Assembly: GCA_017643845.1 (NCBI GenBank) | Contig: JAEPMR010000018.1 | Location: 1-48,493, forward strand | Origin: Marivivens sp. | GTDB taxonomy: Bacteria; Pseudomonadota; Alphaproteobacteria; Rhodobacterales; Rhodobacteraceae | Length of the DNA stretch: 48,493 nt | Direction of reading: 5' to 3' | Shown here: one piece after another, positions 8,398 to 19,349 of the stretch | Layout of the letters: every line of letters starts with the position of its first letter | Numbering within the stretch: position 1 is the first letter of the stretch | Translations under genes and position numbers: made by a program | Notes under the pieces: generated by a model | What the model was told of the DNA's origin: nothing | Seen by the model: only the letters and a program-made list of their open reading frames with translations | The model's database searches: none

Positions 8398-9612
8398 ATG
8401 ACCCACGCGCACCCCGCACCCGGCGCCCTTACGGGCCTGCGCATCCTCGATCTCAGCCGCGTTCTGGCCGGTCCGACCGCGACCCAGCTCCTCGGCGATC
8501 TCGGTGCCGATGTGATCAAAATCGAAAATCCGAAAACCAAGGGCGACGACACCCGCGCGTGGGGGCCGCCCTATGTGACCGGCGCCAATGGTGCCGCCAC
8601 CGATCTCAGCGCCTATTTCAACAGCGCCAACCGCAACAAGCGCTCGGTCGCCGTCGATCTCGCCACGCCGGAAGGTCAGTCCATCATCCGCCGGATCGCC
8701 GCCCAGTGCGACGTGGTGATCGAGAACTTCAAACCGGGCGCCTTGACGAAATACGGCCTCGATCACGAAAGCCTCCTCGCCTCCCACCCCGCGCTTGTTT
8801 ATTGCTCGATCTCCGGCTTCGGACATACCGGCCCCAACCGCAGCAAACCGGGCTATGACCTACTGGCTCAGGGATATGGCGGCATCATGAGCCTGACCGG
8901 AGAGGCCGAGGGTGAGCCTATGAAGGTCGGCGTTGCCATCGCCGATGTCATGTGCGGCATGTATGCCACCGTCGCGATCCTCGCCGCCCTGCGCCACCGC
9001 GACGCGACAGGCGAAGGCCAGCACATCGACCTCGGCCTCGTGGACACACAAATGGCGTGGCTCATCAATCAAGGCACCAATTACCTCACCAGCGGCACGG
9101 TTCCGGTGCGGCGCGGCAACGGGCACCCCAATATCGCGCCTTATCAGGTCTATGCAGCGGCAGACGGGCATGTGATCATCGCCGTCGGCAATGACGGCCA
9201 GTTCCGCCGGTTCTGCGATGCGCTGACGCTTGGCGCGCTGCCAGACGATGACCGCTTCGCCACCAATCCCGCCCGCGTCGCCAATCGCGACGCGCTGAAC
9301 GCGGTCCTTGGTCCCGTTCTGGCCAGCCGCAATGCGGCAGACATCATCACCATGATGGAGGCCGCAGGCGTTCCCGCAGGCCCCGTCCACACACTTGATC
9401 AGGTCTTTGCCTCCGATCAGGCCATCGCCCGCGATATGGCAATCGAGATGACCCACCCCGCCAGCGGCGGCACCGTGCCAATGCTCGGCAACCCGATCAA
9501 GATGTCGCGCACGCCCGTGAGTTACCGCCATGCGCCGCCCAGCTTCGGCGAACACACCGCCGAAGTGCTCGCCGAACTGGGGATCACACCGGACGCCGAC
9601 GACCCCACCTAG
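8398..9612 (+). CDS. Class III CoA-transferase (CaiB/BaiF family)
   Basis: This 404-residue protein matches the family III CoA-transferase fold from end to end. It opens with LTGLRILDLSRVLAGPTATQ then LLGDLGADVIKIE, continues through NRNKRSVAVDLATPEGQ, DVVIENFKPGALTKYGLD and CSISGFGHTGP, and reaches the region holding the catalytic Asp near VGVAIADVMCGMYA. Such enzymes move CoA between carboxylic acids (carnitine, formate/oxalate, succinyl donors). The substrate is not predictable here because no acyl-CoA pathway gene is adjacent. ATG at 8398 has GGAG 9 nt upstream. The stop overlaps the stop of the opposing beta-helix gene in a CTAG tetramer. Confidence 0.88.
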   Translation: MTHAHPAPGALTGLRILDLSRVLAGPTATQLLGDLGADVIKIENPKTKGDDTRAWGPPYVTGANGAATDLSAYFNSANRNKRSVAVDLATPEGQSIIRRIAAQCDVVIENFKPGALTKYGLDHESLLASHPALVYCSISGFGHTGPNRSKPGYDLLAQGYGGIMSLTGEAEGEPMKVGVAIADVMCGMYATVAILAALRHRDATGEGQHIDLGLVDTQMAWLINQGTNYLTSGTVPVRRGNGHPNIAPYQVYAAADGHVIIAVGNDGQFRRFCDALTLGALPDDDRFATNPARVANRDALNAVLGPVLASRNAADIITMMEAAGVPAGPVHTLDQVFASDQAIARDMAIEMTHPASGGTVPMLGNPIKMSRTPVSYRHAPPSFGEHTAEVLAELGITPDADDPT

Positions 9613-11893
9613 AGAGGCTGATCACAGCGCGCCACCACCCGTACATCGCCCCTGCACGGCGCGGGCCACACCAGATGCACTTCGTCATTTGCGGCCCCTT
9701 GCGCGGTCTTTGCATAGGGGGCCGCATATAGCGCCGCACCGCTGCCGTCGCTGATCTTGCCCTGCGCGGTCACTGCCTCCACAACCCGCGCCCGCCCGCC
9801 AAACGGCAGATAAGGCGCGGCCTGCACCACCCATGTATGCGCCGTCGCGGTCTGGCTGTGCTCCAGCGGCACCGGATTGATCGCCGGCTCATCCACTGCG
9901 TTGAATGTATTGCCCGCGAAAGTCACATTGCGCATCCGCGTGTAATTCAGATCGGCAAACGTGGTATCCACCTTCTCGACCCGCACAACATTGCCATTAA
10001 GCGCCCGAAAGACATTCGAAAGTACCGACAGCCCGTGGATATAGTGATCCGGTCCATACGGCTTGATCACAATCCAGTTGAACCACGGCGCTACGTCATT
10101 GGCGGTAAAGATATTGCCCGTGACAGTCAGCCCGCCAAAGGAATACTGCACCCCCAGCGCGGGGTCGGCCTCATGCTCGTTTGTCCACTCTATGTAATTG
10201 TTATCAATATAGTTTCCCGTCACTACGCTCTTGCAATTCGGCGTCGTCAGGACGATCCCGCCCAGCCGCACACCATCCACCTCGTCATCCCCGTGGAACC
10301 AGTGGTTGCCGGTGATCAGGTGCCCCGTCCCGCCCATGATGCAGAAATGCCTGAACCGGACGACGCGGCTGTCCCGGATCTTCACGTCGTTCCCGTTGAC
10401 GTTGAAGCCGATGCTCGTGCGCTGTGACACCGGCAGCGCCTGCTCTCCGAGAGGAACTGGCACCGGTCGATCAGCATCCCCTGACAGCCTGTTCCGATTG
10501 ACGTCAGCCCCCGATCTCGCGGCTTGGTCATGAAACAATCCCGCAGGTTAAACGTCAGCCCGTCGGGGGCCAGCATGATCCCGCTGGCGACGCCTTTGCA
10601 CTGGAACTCCACATCCTCGAAACAGAACTGAGACAGCGCATCAAATCCCGTGAAATCCACCAGATACCGGAATCGGGTAAATGTGAAAATCTGCACCCCT
10701 TCAGCGTCATAGAGCGCCCGCGAAAGCGTCACCGTCTGCGCGACGGGATCGACAGCCCTGACATAGATCTCCCGCCCCACACCATTACCTGTGACCAGCG
10801 CCCCGACAGGCACCGCCGCGGCGTTGCTCACACTACTCAGAGTCAGCGGCGCGGCCGCGCTATAGGTCGCTTGCGAGGTGACCACCAGAGGGTCCCAGGC
10901 AGGCCCGTCCACCGGCTCCAGCTGGCCGTTGCGGATCACCCGCCGCGTGGCATAGCTCACCTTGTCCGGGGTCGCCGCCTGCATGTCCACCGGAGCGCTC
11001 AGCGAAATCCGCCGCCCGTTCAGATCCAGACTTTCATGATCGGAAAAGGCAAGTAATGCCTGAAAAGCTTTCTTAAATGCCTGTTCTTCATCTCCAAATG
11101 CATCCGCATAAGTCACAAAATCGAAATTCTTGCGTAGGATCAGGTGGTGGTTTGCCGGCTGGATCACCGTCCCGACAAAATGCACCTGATTGTCCAGCGT
11201 CACGTCCTGACCCAGATAGTATTGACCCGCCGAGACAAGCACCTCGCGCCCGTTCGCATCGGCATCTGCGGCCTCGAAAGCGGCACTGTCATCCGTCACA
11301 CCATCGCCTGCCGCGCCGTAGTCGCGCACGTCCACAACGCCCATCATGTCGCGCAGGAAATACCCCGTCACATCCGTGATCGTCAGATCACCAACCCGCA
11401 CCGCCGCGCCGCTACCACCCAGAACGTCGATACCGATATGGCCGTAGTCCACGCCCTGCCAGACCAGATCGACCCCCAGACGCGCGCCGGTGCCAATGAT
11501 CGCCCGCAGCTCCACGACCTGTCCGTAGCCCGTCAGCTGCACCGCTGTCGTCGTCTCGGTCAGCCCTGTGACATGGCCGTTCTGATTACCCGCCCAGCCC
11601 GCGATCCGCACGGCAGGCAGCGGGCCGGAAACCGCTTTCACCCGCGCCCGCACCTCCAGATAACAGCCCGGCAGGATCGGCGTCTGCCCCATATAGCGCA
11701 GCTTGGTCGGGTCGGCGCTAGCGAGGATCTCCAGACACCCGCCGAAATCCTGATCGGCGGGCACAAACGCCCCTGAACCGGATCCAGCGTAGGTGTCCGA
11801 CCCGGGCGTTCCATCCCCCGCGGACCAGACATCCAGCCCATCCTCGAATGCGGGCGGCATCAATGCCAGCCCGTCCGTTACTGCCTTGTTCAT
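9609..11893 (-). pseudogene. Pectate-lyase-like (GH28-related) beta-helix protein, interrupted by a -1 frameshift near 10447
   Basis: Two overlapping leftward frames together encode one protein of about 760 residues. The first (11893 down to 10382) has an N-terminal beta-sandwich-like part and the pectate-lyase-3 signature VVDVRDYGAAGDGVTDDSA. The second carries the rest of the helix: TSIGFNVNGNDVKIRDSRVV, HLITGNHWFHGDDEVDGV and VTGNIFTANDVAPWFNW. Homology-like sequence passes from LIDRCQFLS in the first frame to EQALPVSQRTS in the second, at bases 10444-10452 (CTCCGAGAG on the plus strand). One missing base restores a single frame. As written, translation ends at 10382 after an unrelated 30-residue tail. 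It may be a true pseudogene, phase variation or a sequencing error; the site is not a homopolymer. No signal peptide is seen. The start ATG at 11893 has GGAGGCGG upstream. Confidence 0.75.
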
Positions 11894-11988
11894 GAATGCC
11901 GCCTCCGGTCGCTATACCTTCGGTCGGCAGGATCGGATGCAGAGGTTAACCGCCCCTGCCCCGACCGTGACGATGCTTTACAGCGGCG

Positions 11989-12393
11989 CTACACCCCGAC
12001 ATCCGGCGCAGGCACAATGCTCACGCCATTGATCTGCCATCCGGTCTCGGTTTCGATCATCAGGTAGTCCAGCACATGAATGTCGCCTTGCGGCCCGCGC
12101 ACCATGATCGATTGCACATAGCCGCCCCGCTCGGGCCGAATGCCCAGAAACCGCAGGTCGCGATGGTCCCAGACCATCGGATACCCCTGCTGCACCATCA
12201 TGCCGAAGTTTTCAGGCGTCTGGAAAAGCTGCCGTATCATCGGGCTGGCATAGGTGAACGCCCCCGCCACATCACGCTCTAGAAACGCGGTCATCTGTGC
12301 GCGGATCGTGTCCTCTATTGCCCCCCTGTCCTGCGCTTGCAGCGGCATGGCAAGACAGGCGGCAAGCGCCCCGGCAGCAAGGATACGGATCAT
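11989..12393 (-). CDS. DUF4864-family exported protein
   Basis: A 134-residue protein with a cleavable signal peptide (MIRILAAGALAACLAMPLQA, then QDRG). The mature part resembles the DUF4864 family: AIEDTIRAQMTAFLERDVAG, AFTYASPMIRQLFQTPENFG, VQQGYPMVWDH and a closing VLDYLMIETETGWQINGV. The overall pattern is an alpha+beta roll like the NTF2/SnoaL folds, so it may bind a small ligand in the periplasm, but no function is established. ATG at 12393 is preceded by AGGAGG, 6-7 nt away. It lies downstream of lysK in the same orientation but with a gap of about 70 nt. Confidence 0.78.
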   Translation of the reverse strand: MIRILAAGALAACLAMPLQAQDRGAIEDTIRAQMTAFLERDVAGAFTYASPMIRQLFQTPENFGMMVQQGYPMVWDHRDLRFLGIRPERGGYVQSIMVRGPQGDIHVLDYLMIETETGWQINGVSIVPAPDVGV

Positions 12394-12461
12394 CGGAGAG
12401 CCTCCTGTTCCTGTGTATCATCCCTGATACGCAGAACATGGCTCTCCGGTTCACTTCTCGA

Positions 12462-14111
12462 TCAGGCCGCCAGCTCGCCGCGCAGTCCCGCCTCGATCAG
12501 CGCGATGGTTTCCTCCACGCCGTAAAGCGCAATGAACCCGCCAAAACGCGGCCCCTGGGACGCCCCCAGAAGCACCTCGTAAAGACAGGAAAACCACGCC
12601 CTGAGCGGCTCGAACCCGTGGTTCTTACCAATCGCAAACACAACCGATTGCAGGAACTCGTCGTCAGCGTAATTCACCTCCGGCAGCGGCTCGTCGGCCT
12701 TGCCAGCATCCGCGTTCTTCTGCGCAATGGCGTCGAGCGCCACCTGTCCGTCCTTCAGCGCCGCGATCAGGTTCTCCAGCGCCGCGCGCTCCTGATCGGT
12801 CGGCAGGCGGAACTGCCGCGTCGGCTTCACATGATCCTGATAGTAGCGCACGGCAAATCCCGCCGCCGCATCCAGATCGGGGTTCGCCTCTGGGCTGGCA
12901 TCCGGCGCATAGCGGTTGATAAAGCCCCACATCGCCGCGCGATCCTCCGCGCCCGACACACTGGCGAGGTTCAACAGCATCGCAAACGGCACCGTCAGCG
13001 TCGAGGCGGGCACATTATGCCCGTGAATATGATAGACGGGGTTATTGAGCTGCGTCTTTTCATCCTGATCGGGATAGGCCCGCAACTGCTGATGATACTC
13101 GTCCACCATCTTGGGGATCACATCCCAATGCAGCCGCTTCGCGGTCTTGGGCTTTTGATACATGAAGTAGCTCAGGCTCTCGGTCGCGGCATAGCTCAGC
13201 CACTCGTCAATCGTCAGCCCGTTGCCCTTGGATTTCGAGATCTTCTGACCTTCCTCATCAAGGAACAGCTCATAGGTAAAGTGGTTCGGCTTCCGCCCGC
13301 CCAAGATCTCGCAGATCCGGTCGTAGATCGGCGTATTGGTTGAGTGGTCCTTGCCGTACATCTCAAAGTCCACACCCAGCGCCGCCCAGCGCGCCCCGAA
13401 ATCGGGCTTCCACTGGAACTTCACATTGCCACCCGTGACCGGCAGCGTCCATTCGCGGCCTGTCTCGTCGTCGAAAGTCACCGTGCCTTCCTTCGCATCC
13501 ACATGCTTGATCGGCACATAGAGCACACGACCCGTCTCGGGATGGATCGGCAGGAAGATCGAATAGGTCTGCTGGCGTTCCTCGCGCAGCGACTTCAGCA
13601 TTACTGCCATGATGTCGTCATAGCGCTCGCACGCCCGCAGCAGCGTCTCGTCGAACCGGCCGTCACCATAGAAGTCGGTGGCCGAGTAGAACTCGTAGTC
13701 AAAGCCGAACGTATCAAGGAACCGGCGCAGCATCGCGTTGTTGTGATGACCAAAGCTCTCGAACTCGCCAAACGGATCCGGCACGCTGGTCAGCGGCTTT
13801 TGCACATTGGCGTGGAGCAGCTCTTGGTTCGGCACATTGTCCGGCACCTTGCGCATTCCGTCCAGATCGTCCGAGAAACAGATCAGCCGCGTCGGAATAT
13901 CCGAAATCACCTCAAACGCCCGCCGGATCATCGTCGTGCGCAACACCTCGCCAAATGTGCCGATATGCGGCAGACCGGACGGGCCATAGCCGGTCTCGAA
14001 CAGCACATGGCCCTTCTCGGGCGGCGCTTTTTCATAGCGTTTCAGCAGGGCGCGGGCTTCTTCAAAGGGCCAGGCCTTGCTTGTCATCGCCGCGTCGCGC
14101 AGATTTGCCAT
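12462..14111 (-). CDS. lysK: Lysyl-tRNA synthetase, class I
   Basis: This is a class I LysRS, the archaeal-type enzyme found in many alphaproteobacteria in place of the class II LysS. It charges tRNA-Lys with lysine using ATP. The HIGH element reads PHIGTF, in the context [16 protein letters not shown] near residue 55. The KMSKS element reads KISKSKGNG, after FLDEEGQ near residue 290. The C-terminal half is all-helical, as expected of the anticodon-binding bundle. Length (549 residues) is normal. ATG at 14111 is chosen because CGAGAG lies 7 nt upstream; a longer in-frame reading to 14189 has no ribosome site. It is divergent from the TerB-like gene. Confidence 0.93.
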   Translation of the reverse strand: MANLRDAAMTSKAWPFEEARALLKRYEKAPPEKGHVLFETGYGPSGLPHIGTFGEVLRTTMIRRAFEVISDIPTRLICFSDDLDGMRKVPDNVPNQELLHANVQKPLTSVPDPFGEFESFGHHNNAMLRRFLDTFGFDYEFYSATDFYGDGRFDETLLRACERYDDIMAVMLKSLREERQQTYSIFLPIHPETGRVLYVPIKHVDAKEGTVTFDDETGREWTLPVTGGNVKFQWKPDFGARWAALGVDFEMYGKDHSTNTPIYDRICEILGGRKPNHFTYELFLDEEGQKISKSKGNGLTIDEWLSYAATESLSYFMYQKPKTAKRLHWDVIPKMVDEYHQQLRAYPDQDEKTQLNNPVYHIHGHNVPASTLTVPFAMLLNLASVSGAEDRAAMWGFINRYAPDASPEANPDLDAAAGFAVRYYQDHVKPTRQFRLPTDQERAALENLIAALKDGQVALDAIAQKNADAGKADEPLPEVNYADDEFLQSVVFAIGKNHGFEPLRAWFSCLYEVLLGASQGPRFGGFIALYGVEETIALIEAGLRGELAA

Positions 14112-14222
14112 AATGTCTCTCGTTTGTTGCACACGCCCCCGATGGGCGCACTCCGGCGTCTCCCTATTGCTAGGGGCGGTCGGCGTCAATAAATGGAACT
14201 ATAACCAAAAGGAATGCCCGCC

Positions 14223-14642
14223 ATGAACGACGTCGCCGCTCTCACCCCTCAGGACGCCCTGATCGCTCTTATGATCTCGGTATCCGCCTCCGACGAGGAC
14301 ATCCGCACGGCAGAGCTGGTGCGCATTAACAACGTCGTCAACCACCTGCCGATCTTTGCCGATTACGCGGTCGAGCATCTGCCGCAAGTCTCCCACATCG
14401 TTTTTGACATGCTAGAGAAGGAAGACGGCCTCGACCAGCTCTTCAACATGATCCGTGACGTCCTGCCCGAACGCCTGTTTGAGACAGCCTACGCCTTCGC
14501 CTGCGATGTCGCCGCCGCAGATGGGCGGATTTATGGCCCCGAAGCACGGATGCTTGAAGAAATCCGTCACGAGCTGAACATCGACCGCCTGCACGCCGCC
14601 GCCATCGAGCGCGGCGCACGGGCGCGTCACATGGTTCTCTAG
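14223..14642 (+). CDS. TerB-like (tellurite resistance TerB family) protein
   Basis: The 139-residue product is predicted all-helical and resembles the TerB/DjlA-N metal-binding helical fold. It has LTPQDALIALMISVSASDED, then RTAELVRINNV, and a second acidic helix with AYAFACDVAAADGRIYGPEA. The repeated pattern of an acidic D-x-x-I/D-G segment (SDEDIRTAE and ADGRIYGPE) is the family hallmark. Real tellurite resistance is not implied; stand-alone TerB proteins of this type have no settled role. ATG at 14223 is preferred over ATG at 14214 because AAGGA ends 9 nt before it. Confidence 0.78.
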   Translation: MNDVAALTPQDALIALMISVSASDEDIRTAELVRINNVVNHLPIFADYAVEHLPQVSHIVFDMLEKEDGLDQLFNMIRDVLPERLFETAYAFACDVAAADGRIYGPEARMLEEIRHELNIDRLHAAAIERGARARHMVL

Positions 14643-14651
14643 GGGTTTACC

Positions 14652-16145
14652 CTAAATCCCCGCCCAATGCGCCAGCATCCTCTGGCGCATCCGCACCGAC
14701 CGACCATTCCAGCTTCGCGCCCCACGCGGGCGCTCCATACCGCTGTCTTTGGTGGCCTCGCGGGTCTCCATATCGGCGGTAAAAATAGCAAAGACATGCT
14801 CTTTGCCTTCCACATCCGTCAGATAGCCGCCCAGACCCGCGACAAAGTTCAGCGTGCCCGTTTTCGCCAGCATCCCCGCCACCGGATGCTGCACCGGCCC
14901 GCCCTGATTATTGCGCAGCGCCCGTTCCGGCATCAGCGGCTTGAGCATGTCATGCGCCTTCTCGCTGGCCAGCATTCGCACCAAAGCCCGCGCCGACACC
15001 CGCGAGCGATCCCCCAGCCCCGAATGGTCAACAAACCGCGCAGCGCTTCCGGTGGTTTCCAGCATCCAGCGTCCCATCTCGCGGCCCGAGGCCTCTAAGC
15101 TAGGGATCCCGTTCTTCCGCGCTGTCGAGGCCGACAGCCCGATCATCTCCGCCATCAGGTTGTTCGAACTTTCCAGCGTATCGCGCACGATATCGGCAAG
15201 CCCCGCGCTTTCGTGCAGCGTCAGCAAGGCAACGCCATGCGCGGGCGGCAATGCGTCGAGCGCGCTTGGTGGCCTGCCGATCTTGACCTGCATCCCGCTC
15301 AGCAGCACATGCGCCACATCCGCGACATAGAGCGGCGGGAACCGCACCGGCAGCCAGCGTCCGCCATGGTCCCTCAGCGCACTCTGCGCCACGGTCCACA
15401 CGTCCCGCCCAGCCGCCTCGTCAAAATCAAACACCGGAGCACCGCGATCCTCAGCCGCGATCTGCGCCACAGTCACCCCAGGCCGGTAGTAGCGCCCGCG
15501 CGCATCCAGTGTCAGGTCGATCTTGCCCGCATTCGGCATCCACTCAAAGAACACGCGGTTGTAATTCAGACTCAAGCCCGAGATGGAAGGGTTGTAGCCG
15601 AAATGCGCCATCTGATCGCCGTCGATCTGGAAGCTGTAGGGCAGCGCCCCACCCCATGCTTGTACGCCTCCGCGCACCTCGCGCAGACCTTGCGAAACCA
15701 AGCGCTCCATCAACCGGCCCAGCTCGTCGGTCTGCAAGGTCGGATCACCCCCACCAGCGATGATCAGGTTCCCCTGCAACACTCCGTCCTCAACCGGCCC
15801 CGTCGCCAAAACCTGCGTCAGGAAGCGGTGATCCGGCCCCAACGTATCCAGCGCATAAAGCGCCGTCGCGGTCTTGGCCACGCTCGCTGGCGGCAACCCC
15901 GTCGCCGCGTTGCCTTGGCTCAATATCGCCCCATCCGGCATGGCTTCAGCAAGGGCAAAACTCACGGGCCCGCCCAAACGCGCCTCACGGACCCAGCCCG
16001 CCTCGGGGCTTTCCAGATAGCTCTCCAGCCGCGCTGGGCGCTGCCGTGGCAGGCGCGTGCTGACGGGCGCATCCGCCAGAGCCGCACTGCCGATCCACCC
16101 CGCCATTCCGGCCAATGCTGCTCTGCGCGTCAGGCCTCCGCTCAT
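14652..16145 (-). CDS. dacB: D-alanyl-D-alanine carboxypeptidase/endopeptidase (PBP4, DacB)
   Basis: This is a class C low-molecular-weight penicillin-binding protein that trims or cleaves peptidoglycan cross-links in the periplasm. The three active-site motifs are present in order: S88-V-A-K91 in [21 protein letters not shown] in [13 protein letters not shown], and KTGT in [13 protein letters not shown]. The N-terminus [13 protein letters not shown] carries a twin-arginine-like pair, so export by Tat is possible. Length (497 residues) is normal. ATG at 16145 has GAGGCGGA just upstream and overlaps the nadD stop by ATGA, so the pair is translationally coupled. The link between NAD synthesis and cell-wall turnover here is probably only an operon habit. 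Confidence 0.92.
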   Translation of the reverse strand: MSGGLTRRAALAGMAGWIGSAALADAPVSTRLPRQRPARLESYLESPEAGWVREARLGGPVSFALAEAMPDGAILSQGNAATGLPPASVAKTATALYALDTLGPDHRFLTQVLATGPVEDGVLQGNLIIAGGGDPTLQTDELGRLMERLVSQGLREVRGGVQAWGGALPYSFQIDGDQMAHFGYNPSISGLSLNYNRVFFEWMPNAGKIDLTLDARGRYYRPGVTVAQIAAEDRGAPVFDFDEAAGRDVWTVAQSALRDHGGRWLPVRFPPLYVADVAHVLLSGMQVKIGRPPSALDALPPAHGVALLTLHESAGLADIVRDTLESSNNLMAEMIGLSASTARKNGIPSLEASGREMGRWMLETTGSAARFVDHSGLGDRSRVSARALVRMLASEKAHDMLKPLMPERALRNNQGGPVQHPVAGMLAKTGTLNFVAGLGGYLTDVEGKEHVFAIFTADMETREATKDSGMERPRGARSWNGRSVRMRQRMLAHWAGI

Positions 16146-16768
16146 TCCGCCTCGCTCCGGTTTTCTCGGGCCGTCCACGCGCCCGCACGCCGCAGCGCGG
16201 TCGAGCTGTCAGCCCGCATCGGCATATTCACGAAACACCACCTCGGCGCAGGACCATCCGCCAGCAAACCAGCCGCCGCATCCGGCAATCGCGCCCCGCG
16301 ATAGATTCTCGCCGTCCGCGATTGCCGCGCCACCAGCCGCGTCTCCGGCCGTGCCAGCACCCCGACAGGCACCCGTTCCATGATCTCGTCGGCATCCTTC
16401 CAGCGGTGAAACTGCGCCAGATTATCCGCCCCCATTAGCCAGACGAACCGTACGCCACGATACCGTTCCTGCAGTGCTGCAATGGTTTCTGCGGTATAGC
16501 GCGTGCCCAGGCGGGTCTCCAGATCGGTCACCCTGACCATTGGATGCGCCATCTTCGCCCGCGCCTGCGCCAGCCGCGTGTCCAATGGGGCTGGCCCTGC
16601 ATCTTTCAGCGGGTTGTGCGGGCTCACCAGCCACCACAGCTGGTCCAGTCCGAACCGCCGCAGCGCCACTTTCGACAGATGCACATGCCCGCCATGCGCC
16701 GGATCGAACGATCCACCGAGCAGGCCCACGACCTGCCCCGCCCGCGCCACCGGCCATCCTGCCCGCAT
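16142..16768 (-). CDS. nadD: Nicotinate-nucleotide adenylyltransferase
   Basis: NadD joins nicotinate mononucleotide and ATP to form deamido-NAD, which a glutamine-dependent NAD synthetase (nadE, present at about 31 kb) then amidates. The nucleotidyltransferase signature [16 protein letters not shown] is at residues 15-30, followed by [12 protein letters not shown] and [16 protein letters not shown]. The closing [12 protein letters not shown] replaces the usual ISST-R element. ATG at 16768 is supported by GGGAGAGG 9 nt upstream and gives 208 residues, the normal size. Longer in-frame starts exist but have poor ribosome sites. It is the first gene of the nadD-dacB pair and diverges from ettA. 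Confidence 0.93.
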   Translation of the reverse strand: MRAGWPVARAGQVVGLLGGSFDPAHGGHVHLSKVALRRFGLDQLWWLVSPHNPLKDAGPAPLDTRLAQARAKMAHPMVRVTDLETRLGTRYTAETIAALQERYRGVRFVWLMGADNLAQFHRWKDADEIMERVPVGVLARPETRLVARQSRTARIYRGARLPDAAAGLLADGPAPRWCFVNMPMRADSSTALRRAGAWTARENRSEAE

Positions 16769-16916
16769 TGTTGCTGTTGCCTCTCCCGTCATCCTCGCCA
16801 GAAATTGCGTCCACCCGCCGGAATGTAAAGCCCGTTTTGCCACGCCGCCCCCTTTCCCCCGCCCCTTTGCATCGCTATCTAGGGCCAAATCGCGATTGCG
16901 GAGGAAGAAAGCCCCG

Positions 16917-18572
16917 ATGTCCAAATATCAATTCGTTTATTTCATGGACGGCGTGTCCAAGACCTACCCCGGCGGCAAGAAGGTGTTCGAGAACATCCGC
17001 CTCAACTTCCTGCCCGGCGTGAAGATCGGCGTCGTCGGCGTCAACGGCGCGGGTAAATCCTCGCTCCTGAAAATCATGGCCGGTCTCGACAAGGACTTCT
17101 CCGGCGAAGCATGGGCGGCCGAAGGCGCCAAGGTCGGCTACCTACCGCAGGAGCCGCATCTGGAAGAAAACCTCAACGTCCGTGACAACGTCATGCTCGG
17201 CGTGGCTGGCAAAAAGGCCAAGCTCGACCGCTATAACGAACTTGCAATGAACTACAGCGACGAAACCGCCGATGAAATGGCCCAGTTGCAGGACCAGATC
17301 GACGCGGAAAATCTCTGGGATCTCGACAGCCAGATCGACATCGCGATGGAAGCCCTGCGCTGCCCCCCCGATGATGCCGATGTCACCACGCTCTCCGGCG
17401 GTGAGCGTCGCCGCGTCGCGCTTTGTAAGCTGCTGCTCGAAGCCCCCGACATGCTGCTCCTCGACGAACCGACCAACCACCTCGATGCCGAAACCATCGC
17501 CTGGCTCCAGCAGCACCTGATCGACTACAAGGGCACGATCCTGATCGTCACCCACGACCGCTATTTCCTCGACGATATCACCGGCTGGATTCTCGAGCTC
17601 GACCGTGGCCGTGGCATCCCCTACGAGGGCAACTATTCCAGCTGGCTCGAGCAGAAAGCCAAGCGGCTGGAGCAGGAAGCCCGCGAGGATAAGGCCAAGC
17701 AAAAAACCCTCGAGCGCGAGCTTGAGTGGATGCGCGCCGGTGCCAAGGCCCGTCAGGCCAAGCAAAAGGCCCGTATCAACGCCTATAACGAGCTGGCCGA
17801 GCAATCCGAGCGCGAGAAGGTCGGCCGCGCCCAGATCGTCATCCCGAACGGCCAGCGCCTCGGTGGCAAAGTAATCGAAGTCGAAGGCTTGAAGAAGGCC
17901 ATGGGCGACAAGCTCCTGATCGAAGATCTCAGCTTCTCCCTCCCCCCCGGCGGCATCGTCGGCGTCATCGGCCCCAACGGTGCGGGTAAATCGACGCTCT
18001 TCAAGATGCTCACAGGGCAGGAACAGCCCGACGCAGGCTCCGTCGAGCTGGGCGACACCGTGCAGCTTTCCTACGTGGACCAGAGCCGCGACGCGCTCGA
18101 TTCCAACAAGACCGTGTGGGAAGAGATCTCCGGCGGTGCCGAGTTGATCAAACTGGGTGATGCCGAAGTGAACTCCCGCGCCTATTGCGGCTCGTTCAAC
18201 TTCAAAGGCGGCGACCAGCAGAAGAAGGTCGGCCTTCTGTCAGGTGGTGAGCGCAACCGCGTCCACATGGCCAAACTGCTGAAATCAGGCGGTAACGTGC
18301 TCCTCCTCGACGAACCGACCAACGACCTCGACGTGGAAACCCTCCGCGCCCTCGAAGACGCGCTCGTCGATTTCGCCGGTTGCGCCGTGGTGATCTCGCA
18401 CGACCGCTTCTTCCTCGACCGCATCTGCACCCACATCCTCGCCTTCGAGGGCGAGGCCCATGTGGAATGGTTCCAAGGCAACTTCGAAGATTACGAAGAA
18501 GACAAAAAGCGCCGCCTCGGCCCCGATGCGATGGAACCGAAGCGGATCAAATACAAAAAGTTCACCCGATAA
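16917..18572 (+). CDS. ettA: ABC-F ribosome-associated ATPase EttA (energy-dependent translational throttle)
   Basis: Two tandem ATPase domains sit in one soluble chain with no membrane segment, the ABC-F layout. Domain 1 has Walker [10 protein letters not shown], signature LSGGERRR and Walker [13 protein letters not shown]. Domain 2 has [18 protein letters not shown] and [11 protein letters not shown], ending [13 protein letters not shown]. Between them is the long charged P-site tRNA interaction linker ([20 protein letters not shown] and onward). EttA binds the ribosomal E site and couples ATP level to the first steps of elongation. Length (551 residues) and the C-terminal [10 protein letters not shown] match EttA. 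ATG at 16917 has GAGGAAG about 9 nt upstream. Confidence 0.94.
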   Translation: MSKYQFVYFMDGVSKTYPGGKKVFENIRLNFLPGVKIGVVGVNGAGKSSLLKIMAGLDKDFSGEAWAAEGAKVGYLPQEPHLEENLNVRDNVMLGVAGKKAKLDRYNELAMNYSDETADEMAQLQDQIDAENLWDLDSQIDIAMEALRCPPDDADVTTLSGGERRRVALCKLLLEAPDMLLLDEPTNHLDAETIAWLQQHLIDYKGTILIVTHDRYFLDDITGWILELDRGRGIPYEGNYSSWLEQKAKRLEQEAREDKAKQKTLERELEWMRAGAKARQAKQKARINAYNELAEQSEREKVGRAQIVIPNGQRLGGKVIEVEGLKKAMGDKLLIEDLSFSLPPGGIVGVIGPNGAGKSTLFKMLTGQEQPDAGSVELGDTVQLSYVDQSRDALDSNKTVWEEISGGAELIKLGDAEVNSRAYCGSFNFKGGDQQKKVGLLSGGERNRVHMAKLLKSGGNVLLLDEPTNDLDVETLRALEDALVDFAGCAVVISHDRFFLDRICTHILAFEGEAHVEWFQGNFEDYEEDKKRRLGPDAMEPKRIKYKKFTR

Positions 18573-18580
18573 AACACCAA

Positions 18581-18610
18581 GCGCCGCCGCCCCTCACTGG
18601 GCCGCGGCGC
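18581..18610 (+). terminator. GC-rich hairpin after ettA
   Basis: GCGCCGC (18581-18587) pairs exactly with GCGGCGC (18604-18610), starting 9 nt after the ettA stop. There is no clear U-tract, so intrinsic termination is uncertain. About 150 bp with no other visible signal follow before the opposing DUF2938 gene. Confidence 0.35.
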
Positions 18611-18757
18611 AGCATTCCACTCTCCGGCAAACGCACTTTATCCCCCCACATCCGCACACCCTTCGAACCGCGCGCCCAGCCCAACCAAATCGCTGTGCCG
18701 AGGGGGCGGCCCAGCGATGGGCGGGCAGCCGAAACGGCTGCAATCCCGCCCGCAATC

Positions 18758-19234
18758 TCACAGCACCAGCGCCACCGCCCACATGCCCAGCCCGAAGGCC
18801 GTATGCGCCAGCAGGCCCATCGCGCGGCCCTTCCACGGGGCATCGGTCTTTGACGCACCCATTCCCAGCCCCATCCCAGGCTGCAACAGGAACCACCCCG
18901 CGGCAATCGTCAGCAGTGCGAAAATCCACACCGGCAGGAAGCTCGGCACCGTCAGCCATTGCGGTCCGGCGATCAGCACCCAGATCACCCCGTAGGCCAC
19001 GCCCACGGCGTAATGCATGATCCATCCCAGCCGCAGCTCTCCCTCTAGCTGGGCGCTCGCGCCGATATCCTCATGCATCACCACACCGCGCGGCAGATAG
19101 CCGAACCACCGACCCACCATCGCCCAGTTCGGCATGGGCTGCCCCGCCAGCCGGTTCAGCGCCAGCGCCCAAAGGTCCATCGCCACCGTGCCCCCCAGCC
19201 CGATCAGGATGCCCGCGATCCAAAGGTTGTCCAT
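18758..19234 (-). CDS. DUF2938 family membrane protein
   Basis: The 158-residue product has four predicted membrane helices: LWIAGILIGLGGTVAMDLWA, GWIMHYAVGVAYGVIWVLIA, LPVWIFALLTIAAGWFLLQP and a closing GLLAHTAFGLGMWAVALVL. Conserved polar spots (MDLWALALNR, GRWFGYLPRG and an MHEDIG stretch) match the DUF2938 family, whose function is unknown. ATG at 19234 follows GGGAGGGACGGA, a very good ribosome site, so the longer in-frame reading is not used. It is convergent with ettA and divergent from the DUF302 gene. Confidence 0.78.
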   Translation of the reverse strand: MDNLWIAGILIGLGGTVAMDLWALALNRLAGQPMPNWAMVGRWFGYLPRGVVMHEDIGASAQLEGELRLGWIMHYAVGVAYGVIWVLIAGPQWLTVPSFLPVWIFALLTIAAGWFLLQPGMGLGMGASKTDAPWKGRAMGLLAHTAFGLGMWAVALVL

Positions 19235-19349
19235 TCCGTCCCTCCCGTTTTCCCCAACATCGCCCCTCGCGCCGCATCCCGCAAGCCACCCCTTGAAACC
19301 GGAGCGAATACATTCCATTTATCAGATATATTGAAACGCAGGAGTCCCC

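Noticed and set aside
12297..14192. Two long rightward open frames
   Set aside because: Both are antisense to lysK and have no recognisable protein pattern, as expected in GC-rich DNA.
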